Source of the DNA: Adiantum capillus-veneris | Taxonomy: Eukaryota; Streptophyta; Polypodiopsida; Polypodiales; Pteridaceae | Direction: 5' to 3' | NCBI GenBank assembly: GCA_014529385.2 | Contig: CM043943.1 | Location: 104,692,355-104,756,354, forward strand | DNA: 64,000 bases | Shown: positions 38,001 through 49,423 of the stretch, one piece after another | Layout: every line of letters starts with the position of its first letter | Numbering within the stretch: the stretch's first letter is position 1 | The notes under the pieces: model-generated | Database searches by the model: none | Told to the model about the DNA's origin: nothing | What the model saw: only the letters and a program-made list of their open reading frames with translations | Translations under genes and position numbers: made by a program

Positions 38001-40261
38001 TTGAGACAGCATGGCTGTTGATACGAGCTAGGCATCAAATAGTTGAGACAGCATGGCTGTTGATACGAGCTAGGCATCTCACTTGTGTGGATTTCTTGCT
38101 CTCTCTATAGCACTACGAGTGTCTATGGCATCACAGTTTTGGGGTACGACCCAACGGGTGCTTACTAAATCACCCCATACGCATTGAGGATCACAATTTG
38201 ATATTTTCCAGGAAAGAATTCCACAATCTACCATGTGGTAGCAGGAAAATTCAACTTTTTAAGTTGCCTCTCATCATTCTGTACACGGTTAACTAGGTTG
38301 GTTACCGTTCCATGCTAGTTGTGCAGTTCTACAAAGAGTCTTACTAAGGCATTTGACTACGTCGCTTCTACCCAACGGGTTTGGATTGCGAAGGAAACAC
38401 CCAGGGTTCTAGTGCAATGTTGCTTGTTTTTTCACACGTGGACGACATGTTCCTCTGTATTTGAATACGGGTAAGTGAACATTCAGTTCAATCTCCAGGT
38501 ACGCATCTATTGATTTGGTGTTATTCCAGTTTTTAGTATGCATTTCTTATTTTTTTTTCAAGTCATTTATACGCTTGAATATTTCAGGGCCATGCCAAGG
38601 GCATGTCAAAACAAGTATTTTGGGCCGTAGTGTCCAAAGTACATTATGCTGTTATGAATCCACTTGTAGGATACGATTTGGCATATGTTGTCACATGGGA
38701 TACAACATGGTCTAGGGACTCAAGGAGTTCGGTTTAGCCAGTGTGGAGCAAAGAATGAGGGTCCCTCTCACTTTTGTCACGAGTGCTTAGAGTTACCTCC
38801 ACACAAGTACATCTTGTACTTGACGGATGTTCTTTTTTATACATCTTCACATGAGACATATTCCACATGTGGAGAATATGAGTCTCTGGACTGACACTGG
38901 CGCCATTACTTCAATTATGTGTCATGACAAACTCCAACTAGGTGCTGGTCAATGGTCAAATTTGTTTTCTAGACCATTTTTTAGCACGACGTATCGGAGC
39001 AATTTCGTGGCCAGAAATTGTCGGATAATTAGAATGACTTGTCCAGGTACAAGTACTGCTAAACAACATTACAGATGGTTGTTTATACATATAGCAAGGC
39101 TCTAAATTGTTACTGAAAAAGTTTCATTGTCTGTACCTAGAAGTGATCAATGTTTCACCTTCTATTATGGTTCAGACGTTTCAGCAAGGCTTACAAAAGA
39201 TTGCAATTGAAAGTATTTAGTTATTTTAGAACTATTTACATTCCTTTGTAATGTGTGCTAGGTGCATCACGTTTGCCATAAGTATTGGCAAGAATCACCA
39301 TGGATATATAGGTTCGGATCTGTTTTTTGCTAAATGAATGCACACTACGTGTTATGGACCCTAGTGAACTTAGCAAAGGCTGATTTGGAACGGCATGCGT
39401 ATTCCTAAAGTTGTTGCTTATGAAGCATTTTCCGCTTTAAGTACAGTATCTCTATGAGATTACTTTTTAGGTCTACCAATCACCAATAGAGGTCTGGCTC
39501 GGTTTGGATGCTTATAGATTTTTCAAGTTCACCACGATGGTTATTCCGAACATTGTTGATTCCTCAACAATGTTATACGCCATTGTGATTCCCCATGTAC
39601 CAGTCGTTTGGGAAGACTGTCTGTAAACTGTGGGGGAAACACACCTCAGTACTGTCAGTATCGAAAGGGATTGGCAGATTACAAAGTGTAATCTTGGGCT
39701 AAAGGATATGCAACGTGCGTACATTAGCACCAAGCAATCCAATTAATAAGCATTTATTTCTCTTCTTGGAGTTTACTTACTATCAGTTATAACACATGTT
39801 GCGACTAGGTAGTCTCTTCATGTATAAGTCAGGTTCTCAACCTTGAACACTCGTTAGGGTGTGGTTGTTTACTGATGATGAAATCTGGGAACAAGTCAAG
39901 GACTTAAACTTGGCTGATGCGTTATGTCAGCAAGTTACTTTCATGGAAAGTGACAAGAGGTACTCTTTTTGGTACATCTTTCTTGTGATAAACTCGTTTA
40001 CCACGCTCATGAGTGTTGTAAATGGAGTCTACACACTATGTTTGGATAGGAACCGGTACCATTAGATGGTTACAAATGGACAACAATGTAGAAAACCAAG
40101 ATGTTACTCTTGGTTTCATTGAACTTCCTACTGAACCGGGTTCCGCTCAAATGAACCGTTGGATCTATGAGGGATGTTACGGTAGAAAACATTAGTGTTC
40201 TTATAAAGATACCATCACTTGTGCTTTCGCAGACGAAAACGCTTCTCCAAGGGGGGAGTAA
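34949..40261 (+). other. R1 internal region, no recognised coding domain
   Basis: 5.3 kb. After a (CT)n tract (34987-35030), the first reasonable ATG (35210) gives only about 26 codons (MTKTGTLSTSMKRV...) with a weak gag-like look. Later frames are short and broken. Near-duplicate units occur at 35645-35725 (CAACGAGACT...CCAAGGCGG twice). The region pairs with R2 over most of its length. Confidence 0.6.
37994..38077. repeat. 42-bp tandem duplication in R1
   Basis: Two identical adjacent copies of a 42-bp unit starting CAAATAGTTGAGACAGC at 37994 and 38036. R2 has only one copy in its matching region (about 31900-31930), so the duplication arose in R1. Confidence 0.85.
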
Positions 40262-40404
40262 TGTCAGGACAAGGGTAGGACCAATCACGGCCAAGGGCCA
40301 GGATGGACATGCAGTCAAGGGGGTCCCTATATTTAGAAGGCCAAGGGCCTATATAGGGCATGGCTGGGTGGTGATGAGCATGTTCCAGTCCCCTTGCCCT
40401 TTCA
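40262..40404 (+). repeat. R1 3' LTR
   Basis: 143 bp, TGTCAGGAC...CCTTTCA, matching 29435-29571. It is preceded by the polypurine tract. Confidence 0.88.
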
Positions 40405-41086
40405 CGATACTCAGTGTAATCGATGTGTCATAGATCATTTGATTGCCCAATGTCCAAATAATCCAAATACACCGAAGATCACGCCATTAAACTTGATTGA
40501 GGTTATCGAGGATCCATCACAAAGTACACATGTGGTACCAATAAACGTACTCACACGATTGATGCTCCAAAAACAAAATTATAATCTTGAGGAAAGAGAC
40601 ACGACATCAATTGCCCAATCTCAAGAAGAGAGCGCAAGAAGCAGCGAAGTCAGACCCCAGTTCAAAGACCAACATAGGGACTGGTGAGATGACCCCGTAT
40701 ATATGAACGACGCTGAAGAGGATTCTAATTCAGGTGAAACCATGGAGACCAAAACGACCACTAAGATAGAGACCAACAAGGAAGATCTTCATGAGCCACA
40801 ATGGCCAGGATCCAAGAAGAAGATAGGAACTTATCCAAACCCTACAGAGGAGATCGAACGAGTCAAACAATTAAGGAGTTTGGTAGAAGATACCCAAAGG
40901 GATCTAGAACCAGCAACTAGGAAGATCCAGATTACAGACACCGTGTTCCCTACGCAACAACAACCTCACCAAGTCCATAGACCCTTAGCCATACCTAGTG
41001 TCATCCAAGAAGAAAGTGACTTAAAGTCATGGGAAAGTGGGCGTACTCACTTCTTGATGGAAAGAATGTTTACAGAGGGACTACTA
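40405..41086 (+). pseudogene. gag: G1 gag, middle segment
   Basis: It resumes G1 after R1 with the fourth knuckle, CNRCVIDHLIAQC (about 40414), intact here but decayed in G2. A charged linker follows (MNDAEEDSNSGETMETK at 40703) and a block shared with G2 (RTHFLMERMFTEGLL). A TGA at 40685 divides it. C1 interrupts it at 41086, within the conserved block. Confidence 0.78.
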
Positions 41087-41409
41087 TGTAAAGAATGAGG
41101 ATGCAAGAGAGCTACACAAGGCAAGCACAAAGCACACAGAGATGGAAAGCTTCTTCTTCTTCTTCACAGAAAAGAGAGTACAAAAATGACTAAGTGCTAA
41201 AGCTGAAAAGTAGCACATATGTACATGCGGTCACTAAGTGTGAACTCGCTAGAAGCGTACTAGGTTGGCACTATAAGTGTAGTCCAGCTGTAGAATCACT
41301 GGCAGAGATCCTCCGTGTCGGTCACCTAACGCGCCAGTGAGTAAATGCCGTAAGTGGCCAAGACCCGTAGTGGATGCCAGCTCAAGGTGTAGAGCTCGAC
41401 ATCTCAACA
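41087..41409 (-). repeat. C1 3' LTR
   Basis: 323 bp, TGTTGAGATG...CTTTACA on the minus strand. The pol stop codon (41382-41384) lies inside it. A purine-rich tract (GAGGGGGAG, minus) precedes it. Confidence 0.95.
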
Positions 41410-44400
41410 CTCCCCCTCGAGCTCTGCATGTCGCAGAGTCCAAGCATAGTCCGGAAACGTCGAAGCTTCTCAGCTCCGAGGGCCTTGGTAAAGATATCCG
41501 CTATCTGCTCCTCTGTGCTGACGTAGACCAAGTCGATGTCGCCCGCCAACACTCGCTCTCGAACGTAGTGGTAATGGACCTCTATGTGTTTGGTCCTAGC
41601 ATGGAACACTGGGTTCCTAGCCAACTGCATGCTGCTGAGGTTGTCACAATGAATGACAATCTGCTGGTCCCCCTGCACTCCCAAGTCCTCAAGTAATGTG
41701 CGTAGCCAAGCTACCTCGCACGCCGCAACTGCTGCACCTCTGTACTCGGCCTCTGTGCTCGATAAAGCAACCGTAGGCTGCTTTTTGCTGCTCCAAGTAA
41801 CAGCAGCACTCCCAAAAGAGAACATGAAGCCACTCGTAGATCTCCTATCAACAATGCTACCTGCCCAATCTGCATCTGTATACCCATACAATGCTAATGG
41901 TGCATCTGCTGCATAGAACAATGCGTAGTCAAGAGTCCCTTGCACATACCTAAGTGTGCGTCGTACTCCATCCAAATGTGGCTTCCTCGGAAGCTGCATG
42001 AACTGACTCTCCAAGCCTACTGTGTAGCTCAAGTCTGGCCTTGTGATAGTCAAGTAGATTAGACTACCCACCATCTTCCTGTACATATTGACATCCTCAA
42101 CAACATCACCCTTCTCTGCACTCAGCTTTGCATTCACATCCAAGGGAATGGAAATCGGCTTACAATCAGCCATACCATACTTTGACAACATGTCCAAAGC
42201 ATATTGTCTCTGTGACAGCCATACACCCTCTAGAGTCCTGATCACCTCAATGCCAAGAAAGTAGCGCAACTCGCCCAAATCTTTCATTTCAAACTCCTGT
42301 TTGAGAAGACCCTTCACATGGTCAATCTCCATAGCATTGTCACCAACAATAATAAGGTCATCTACATATGGTAATGACCACAATCCCCACATCACTCTCA
42401 CGTACATAGAGTGAATGATCAGCATGAGCTCTCCTAAAACCAATACTGACAAGATACTTGGAAATCCCGTCATACCATGCTCTAGAGCCTTGCTTCAAAC
42501 CATACAAAGCTTTGAGAAGCCTGCATACATAATCTGGGTAACCTGGATCGACATAACCAGGTGGCTGATCCATATACACTTCCTCTTGCAACTCACCATT
42601 CAAGAAGGCATTCTTTACATCCATTTGATGCATAATCCATCCTCTAGATGCAGCCACTGCTATGGCAGCTCTCACAGTCGTCATCTTTGCCACTGGAGCA
42701 AAGGTCTCCTCATAGTCTATGCCATACGTCTGTGCATAACCCTTTGCGACCAGCCTTGCCTTGTGACGCTCAATGTTACCATCAGCCTTATGCTTGGTTT
42801 TATACACCCATTTACAGCCAATAGCTTTCTTGCCACTTGGCAATGGCACCAACTCCCATGTGTCATTTGCTTCCAATGCAGCCATCTCTTCATTCATTGC
42901 ATCATCCCAATGCACATTTCCAACTGCATCCTCAAAACATGTGGGCTCCACATCCTGTATCACCTTAGCCATGTAGGCTTGGTGATGCGCTAGATACCCA
43001 TCATAAGTCAATTTCTGAACTGGATTTTTGACTCTATTAGATCTGCGCGGTCCTTGGTCACTCCTTTGCCCTCTAGCATCTTCTTGTACTTTCCTTACAC
43101 CAGGTGTCCTGACAGCCGGAATTCCAAATTCCTCATCAAGACTTTGTTCAGAACCATCTGAATCCATGTCTACATGTGAAAAACCTGATGATGTATCAAC
43201 CATAAAGGGAGGTTCATCAACCTTTTCCTTTCCTTTTCGTGATACATTCCCTGTACCTGTTGGTGGAGTAACCTGCGTACGTAGTCTACCATTCCATGGT
43301 TTCTCAACAGAGCCACGAGAAGAGGACTCTTGTGGTCCACTCAAAACCTGTGACTGTGGCCTCACATTTTGTACAACCACATCATCTTTTACATCAGCCC
43401 CAATAGTGCCATGTGCATTACTGTACCAGCTGCTCATCTCATCAAAGACTACATCTCTGCTCACTCGTAATTCTCGTGTAGTAGGATTGTAGCACCTGTA
43501 CCCCTTTTGTTCAAGGGAATATCCCACAAGAATACATTTCTCTGCTTTAGGATCCAATTTCCTACGCAACTCATCTGGTACATGCACGTAAGCTATGCAA
43601 CCAAACACTTTCAAGTGTGCCAAATCAGGCTTTGTACCTATAAACTTTTCCTCAGGTGTTACATCATGCACCGCAGCTGTAGGTGTCCTGTTCATAATGT
43701 ACACAGCTGTATTTACAGCTTCAGCCCAGAAATGATGAGGCATGTTCTTCTCATTCATCAATGCACGTGCAACCTCTGCAATGTGCCCGTTTTTCCTTTC
43801 TGCGACCCCATTCTGCTGTGGAGTATATCTGCATGTAAACTGCCTGTGTATACCATGCATTCGCAGAAAATCTGAAAAATCATTGGAGAAGTACTCTCCC
43901 CCTCCATCTGACCTCAATGTCTTGATTTGCATATCTGTCTCCTTCTCAATCATGACTTTGAAGTCTTGAAAGTGACCAAACACTTCACTTTTGTTACGCA
44001 TGAAGTAGACCCATACTTTCCTTGTATGGTCATCAATGAAAGAGACATAATACCTGCAACCATGTATACTTGCAGTATCGGTTGGACCCCAAACATCTGT
44101 GTGCACCACCTCAAGTGGCCTTTTACATACATTGCGCTCATGTGGAAATGAGCCCTTTGACTGTTTTCCAAACTGGCATGCTGCACACACTTTATGCATA
44201 CCATCCACCTTGAATTTGGGCAAACCTTTTACAATCTGTTTTGATTGCATGCTGCGCAATCTCTGCTCATTGACATGGCCAATGCGTTTGTGCCAAATGT
44301 CAACATCAGCCACAACACCTGTGCCCTGTGCAAATAATGCAGCTTTTACCTCAGGCATGTCTACATTCAGCGTAAACATTCTGCCCACACATTTGCCCTC

Positions 44401-45729
44401 TGTGATCAGCTTACAGCCATTCTGGAAATCTTCTACATAACAGCCATTTGGATTGAAGCGAACCTGCAAACCCTGCTCAACCATTTGTCCAACAGAAACA
44501 AGATTCTTTGTAATGTTTGGGACATGAAGTACATCTGCTAAGTACTTTGATTTCCCACTCTTCGTATTTAGAGGTATGTCCCCTACATGAGCAATGGGGT
44601 GAGCTGTATCATCTCCTGTCTGCACATAGCTTGACACATCTGGTTTGCGCATATCTCTAAACCACTCTCCACGAGACGTCATGTGATTAGAGGCACCTGA
44701 ATCCACATACCAAACATCATCTTGGGTGGAATTATCTGCAGTCATTGTATTCATTACATGATGCATAACAAACATGCGCTCGTTTTTGCTGTCATCTGCA
44801 TCTCTGCTAGTAGATGCATAGTTGCCCTGTTCTCTCTTTCTACTTGCTTTTTCCTTTGGACAGTCACGTGACATGTGACCTCTTTCACCACAAGTCCAAC
44901 ATTCTCTACTATCTGGAGTATGTTGCTGCCTGCTTGATCCTGCACCACGACCTCTTTGACTCCCCCTGCCTTGAGACTGGTTTCCCCTGCCACCTGTATT
45001 GTTTTGATTTGATTGACCTTCCAGAAATTGGCCCCTGCAACCCCTTGGGCCTCGACCACGACCTCTACCTCTACCTCTGTTGGAGTTAGAATAGAAGGCC
45101 TGTTCAGAATTATTTTTGCCATGAGAAGAAGATGTGTCAAGGTTATTCTCCTCAAGAATAAGCATAGAAATCAAATCTTGGAACACGGGGATGTCGTCTC
45201 TTGTATTCATGGAAGACCTAAAATGTACATACTCATCTCCTAGACCATCCAAGCATGCACGGACAATGTCATCGTCTTCCACTGACACTTTAATAGATCC
45301 AAGAGCCTCAATGATACTCTTGATCTTCAAGGCATAATCATTGATTGAGAGGTTGTTCCTCTTAACCTGATTTAGCTCCGACTTTAGTTGAAGCTTCCTG
45401 GCCTTGGTGTTCACCTCGAACACTCTGCCTAAGTTTCTCCATGCAATGGCGGGGGTTTCAGCATCCTGTAGATAGCCCATCATGCCATCTGTGATGCTCA
45501 TAGACAGCCAATACATCACTTTGCTCTGGCCTTGTTGCCAGTCCCTCAAAGCTTTCCTTTGTTCTGCTGTAGCATTTGCCTCGGGAATCTCTGGTTCCTT
45601 TCCATTGTCTCCTTCTACATAGTCCCAATAACCTTTTCCCTTTAGGAAATTTGTTATTCTGAACTTCCATGCAGGGTAGTTATTTTTCTCAAGCTTCTCA
45701 GTAACAATCTGACTGAAACCGTCAGACAT
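41382..45729 (-). pseudogene. gag-pol: C1 gag-pol polyprotein with one frameshift in RT
   Basis: Open from ATG at 45729 to about 42360, then shifted by one base to a second frame that ends at 41382. In order: gag (opens MSDGFSQIVTEKLEKNNY, UBN2-like), zinc knuckle CWTCGERGHMSRDC (about residue 275), aspartic protease YVDSGASNHM, integrase zinc finger (HKRIGH...CAACQFGK), integrase core (HTDVWGP, LRSDGGGEY, QQNGVAERKN), RT (KARLVAKGYAQ, MDVKNAFLNG), then YVDDLIIVGD in the new frame, and RNase H (YTDADWAGS, SSTEAEYRG). The shift falls a few bases before YVDD (about 42365). An extra A in CATTACCATATG would explain it. The gene order PR-IN-RT-RH is that of copia. Confidence 0.95.
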
Positions 45730-45976
45730 CTTGAAGCACTAAGACAAAATAGCTGCAATCTGCAAAAACCTGCAAATCTGCTGAACCTGCTATCGTGGTT
45801 CCTGTAACGCTTTCTACACTCAACGAGTGTCCACAATCAAGCGTTTCACAACCACTGTACTTGTACAGTAAATCTCTGTATACTGCACTTTGGAGACCTG
45901 TTCAGAAACTGGTCGTGGATTGCGAACGAAGGGATTGTGATGCTCTTGCTCTCTTAGCCTCTCTTGCCTGCACCAG

Positions 45977-45988
45977 GCTCTGATACCA
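45977..45988 (-). other. C1 primer-binding site, initiator-Met type
   Basis: TGGTATCAGAGC on the minus strand, directly against the LTR. Confidence 0.92.
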
Positions 45989-46311
45989 TGTAAAGAATGA
46001 GGATGCAAGAGAGCTACACAAGGCAAGCACAAAGCACACAGAGATGGAAAGCTTCTTCTTCTTCTTCACAAAAAAGAGAGTACAAAAATGACTAAGTGCT
46101 AAAGCTGAAAAGTAGCACATATGTACATGCGGTCACTAAGTGTGAACTCGCTAGAAGCGTACTAGGCTGGCACTATAAGTGTAGTCCAGCTGTAGAATCA
46201 CTGGCAGAGATCCTCCGTGTCGGTCACCTAACGCGCCAGTGAGTAAATGCCGTAAGCGGCCAAGACCCGTAGTGGATGCCAGCTCAAGGTGTAGAGCTCG
46301 ACATCTCAACA
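45989..46311 (-). repeat. C1 5' LTR
   Basis: 323 bp, matching 41087-41409 except at three bases. Confidence 0.95.
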
Positions 46312-46970
46312 TACTAGACCCTATCGAAGAAATGGAGATCCCATCTTCCCCACGTCAAGGGCCTGAAGCCCAAAAGGTGCCGTTAAACATTGCCAAATTG
46401 ATGGATTTCATGTCTTCAGAAGTTAGAACCACCATTATGTCCAAACTATATAAAGACCCTGAGCTAGTCTCAGCTCTTCTAGCCTTCCTCAATGGAGAAC
46501 TAAAGTTTGGGCTACCACAATTTGCACAGATGGATGGAGCTGGGGAGATGCCAATAGAGAAGGAACACTTAGATCCACAACCCAACCTAGATGAGAACCT
46601 TGTTATAGAAATACCTATTAACAAGTTGGGACGATACTTTGAGGGTGATGAATCCAATGCGACCATACCAATCGCTACTAAGAGATTAACTGTGAAGGGA
46701 ATCCTTGATGGTGGCGTTGGGGTTAGCATTGTGACTAAAAATTGCTGGGAAACTATGGGAAGACCTCACCTTGCGACCACAACCATAGTAGTGAAGATGG
46801 CCAATGGGTCTATTGTTAACCCTATTGGGATGCTAGAAGATCTCAAGATCAAGGTCTTTCGACATAAAATAAGGATTACCTTCATTGTTATGGATTTCTC
46901 CAAACACACTATGGCATCGGAGATGATCTTAGGACATCCCTTTTATGAGGGAAGCAAAAATGGTGCATGA
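46312..46970 (+). pseudogene. G1 last gag block and aspartic protease
   Basis: G1 resumes after C1 with LNIAKLMDFMSSEV, as in G2, then a retropepsin-like domain: VKGILDGGVGVSIVTKN (about 46695, catalytic D in DGG), KMANGSIVNPIG, and the flap/end block MASEMILGHPFYEGS. DGG in place of DSG/DTG also occurs in E1. A stop follows at 46968. No RT, RNase H or integrase lies between here and the 3' LTR, although weak in-frame text (HVYLQFQDSVIRVDL) continues a little beyond the stop. Confidence 0.8.
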
Positions 46971-48858
46971 CTGGTCTGAAAACCATGTCTACTTGCAGTT
47001 CCAAGATTCTGTCATTCGAGTGGATCTTGTTACTGGTTGAGCACATCCTCTAGGAAACAGGTTTATAATTGATCATAGATCTGACACCACAGTTCACTCG
47101 GCCCCATTGCAGTATTGTTACACGTGTAAAGTGGATACTGATGTTGGGGAAGATTCTCCTTATATGGATGTACTACCTGGGATGACTGAGTCGGACCTAC
47201 CCAAGGAAGGAGGGAAGTCTTCATTCACGTCAGCCTATTGAATAATTTCTCTCTTGCCATTCTTTCCCTGACCTCTCAATCACCAATCTTAGGGAATGTA
47301 TATAAAAAGCCTTATACTCACAAAAAACAAAAAATAGTAAAGAGCAAGAGCAATTAGCAAACGAGTATGCACAATAAAAGTCAAAACATTGACTCAGACC
47401 TCCACATTCACATCCGGTACACTGAAACAGATACCTATGTCATCAAACACCTTTGATCCTCATCACTCGAGTGATGGAGGGTAGGTAGGATTAGTACAAT
47501 AGGATTGTTTCTGTTTTAGAGTTTAGTGATTAGCAAAATTCTTTTTTTTCAACTTATGTGCCTCCTAGAGGTATTCTTTGTGTTTCCTTGTGTGTACAGA
47601 AACGTGTTGCTGCGGTTAGGATTTGGACCTTCATGGAATCTTTCTGTCATTCACTCTTCAAACCAAGCGCGATTATCAACACGAACATGTGTTTTTTGTC
47701 CATTAGCATTGTCCCTTATCTTTTTTGCATCTATGTTTGTCTGCTTTAATTGTGATTGGTAGCATAATATTCAACGCATTTGCTTAGTACCAAACATTAA
47801 ATTCAATGTAATTTTTTGTCATAATCACTTGTCTAGGTTTAAAAAGCAAGCAGTCCGACTAAGCTAGTTTGACCAAGCTAGGCGTTAGAGATCTTCTCTT
47901 AATACCATGGGGAATGCCTTCCTAATAATCAATGGCTACTTAGGTTCTTAATCCAATTTAGGCAGCATTGTGTGAAATGTACTAGGGCTTTCTAGTGGGC
48001 TTAGTCCCTAATGACCTTTAGCTTAAGTATTATAAAGGGAATTTACTAATGTGATGAGCCTGAGGAGGGTAATAGTGTTATATGAGCCCCCAAAGTCACA
48101 AAATTAAAATGCTGAAAATGAACAAACAAAAAAATCAAAGTGCCACAATGTAAAATCTTAAGCTGGAAGAGAAATCTCAACGTGATTTGGTACTCCACTC
48201 ACATGTATCACCTATGGTACTAGAGCCCTAGAGGTTCCCAGTGTGGACGCTTTTCCTTGAAAAGCAAAAAACCCAAGGCATACAAAATAAGCACACACAT
48301 CAAAATTAAATCACTGTGAAAAGACTCTGGGGGGTCAAAGAAAAGGAAATAAGTCAGACGATGATTTCATGAGCAATTCCTTTTATCGTAGCTTAACTAC
48401 AAGGTCTTCTAGGTATAGCCTCTAGTCAGAGCCTCTAGTCAGCCCTCAGACATGAAATACTTGGCTCTCGCGATTAAACAACTTAATTGACCAAAGAAAA
48501 TTGAGAAGCTTGCCCATGGTATTAATAGTCGATCTTTAGTGCCTTTCAACCGTTAAATTAGCGACCCTAGACTTGTTTAATTTTTTATCTTTGCAACTAT
48601 TTATGCGTTTGATTATATTGCAATTTAATGTTTATTATTGACAAATGGTTTAAAACTTTGTTACCAATCAAATTGTGTGTTTACAAGTGCATATGCTTTT
48701 TCATTGTATATGAGAATGCAATTACTGTGCCAATGTTTTTTGATTTTGTAGTGACTGAAGAAGGCTAAGGACACTCATCTCAAAGGCTCTTCCACCTCAA
48801 CGAACGAGCTTCAACTCAATAGCTTCCGAGGATGGAATCTACATTAGGAAGGGGGGCA
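46971..48858 (+). other. G1 3' untranslated tail and polypurine tract
   Basis: Non-coding, matching G2 24200-25809. It ends in GGAAGGGGGGCA before the LTR. Confidence 0.75.
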
Positions 48859-49423
48859 TGTTAACCCTCACGCACATTGCTATCACCTACGATAGATGCC
48901 GTATTATTTATTTGGTAGAGTCAAGGTACCGGGATTGTCAGTCCAATAAGAAAAGGGTAAGAGTGATCACCGATGAGAGGCGCACTCTAACAGGAACATT
49001 CAAGGGTTAGTTGGCTAAGTATGGGCGCCCAAGTGTGAATGGAGTGAGCTCATATAAAAGTCACCTAAACCTAAAAATCATTCATTCTTTCATTTGTGCA
49101 ATTGAAGAGTACTCTTGCTCCATCTCTATCTTCTTCTTCTTCATCTCCTTGTGTGTGTGTGTATGCATGAGAGAGAGAGAGAGAGAGAGAGAGAGCATTG
49201 CGACGATGGCACGGCGACGGTGAAGTTGTTGAGCGCGGCGCAGCGGCGGCTCCTTCTTCGTGGCGAGGAATCCTCCACGAAGGCGAGCGTAGGGCGGTGA
49301 GTGACACACCCTTGCTCTCTTGAGCTTACTACATTAGTCTAGTTGTGTGCTTGGAGCCATTTGTGGCTCGCACATAGTGTATCGGCAAGTCCCTTGCATT
49401 GACACGGGTGACAGACGCGCACA
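48859..49423 (+). repeat. G1 3' LTR
   Basis: 565 bp, TGTTAACC...GCACA, with TATAAAA at 49053 and a short (GA)n at 49169-49193. It is followed by ATGTG. Confidence 0.9.

Larger units (their letters stand above)
29435..40404 (+). mobile_element. R1: short-LTR retrotransposon, unclassified, outer copy
   Basis: LTRs of about 142 bp, TGTCA...TTTCA: left 29435-29571 plus 34931-34935, right 40262-40404. An initiator-Met PBS is at 34937 and a polypurine tract (AAGGGGGGAGTAA) abuts 40262. CGATACT lies on both sides. That is 7 bp, not the usual 5, so the exact edge is uncertain by two bases. Net length without R2 is about 5.6 kb. No gag, protease, RT or integrase is recognisable, so it is probably non-autonomous. 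Confidence 0.8.
41087..46311 (-). mobile_element. C1: near-intact Ty1/copia element
   Basis: 5,225 bp on the minus strand. The 323-bp LTRs (41087-41409, 45989-46311) differ at three positions, about 0.9%. Perfect TSD TACTA (41082-41086 and 46312-46316). The initiator-Met PBS is at 45977-45988 (minus). G2's undisturbed text at about 23605 (GGGACTACTTGATCC) shows the site before insertion. C1 carries the whole copia gene set with one frameshift. It is probably the youngest datable insertion in the window. Confidence 0.96.
18816..49423 (+). mobile_element. G1: non-autonomous gag-protease gypsy-like element, heavily nested
   Basis: Outer element of the nest. Its 5' LTR is 18816-18923 plus 26419-26908, and its 3' LTR is 48859-49423. 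Diagnostic bases shared by 26419-26908 and 48859-49423 but not by G2 (AAGGGTTAGTTGGCTAAGTA, CACCTAAACC) show that these pieces belong together. The internal region runs 26909-29434, 40405-41086 and 46312-48858, joined across R1 and C1. It codes gag-like and protease-like sequence but no RT, RNase H or integrase. ATGTG after 49423 matches 18809-18813 if two bases of TG slippage are allowed. It must rely on another element's enzymes to move. Confidence 0.85.

Noticed and set aside
40259-40404. R1 right LTR as a separate solo LTR
   Set aside because: The polypurine tract directly upstream and the matching left LTR with PBS show that it is the end of a full element.
41382-41696. Plus-strand frames over C1
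   Set aside because: They are shadows of the minus-strand copia polyprotein, which has all the domains.
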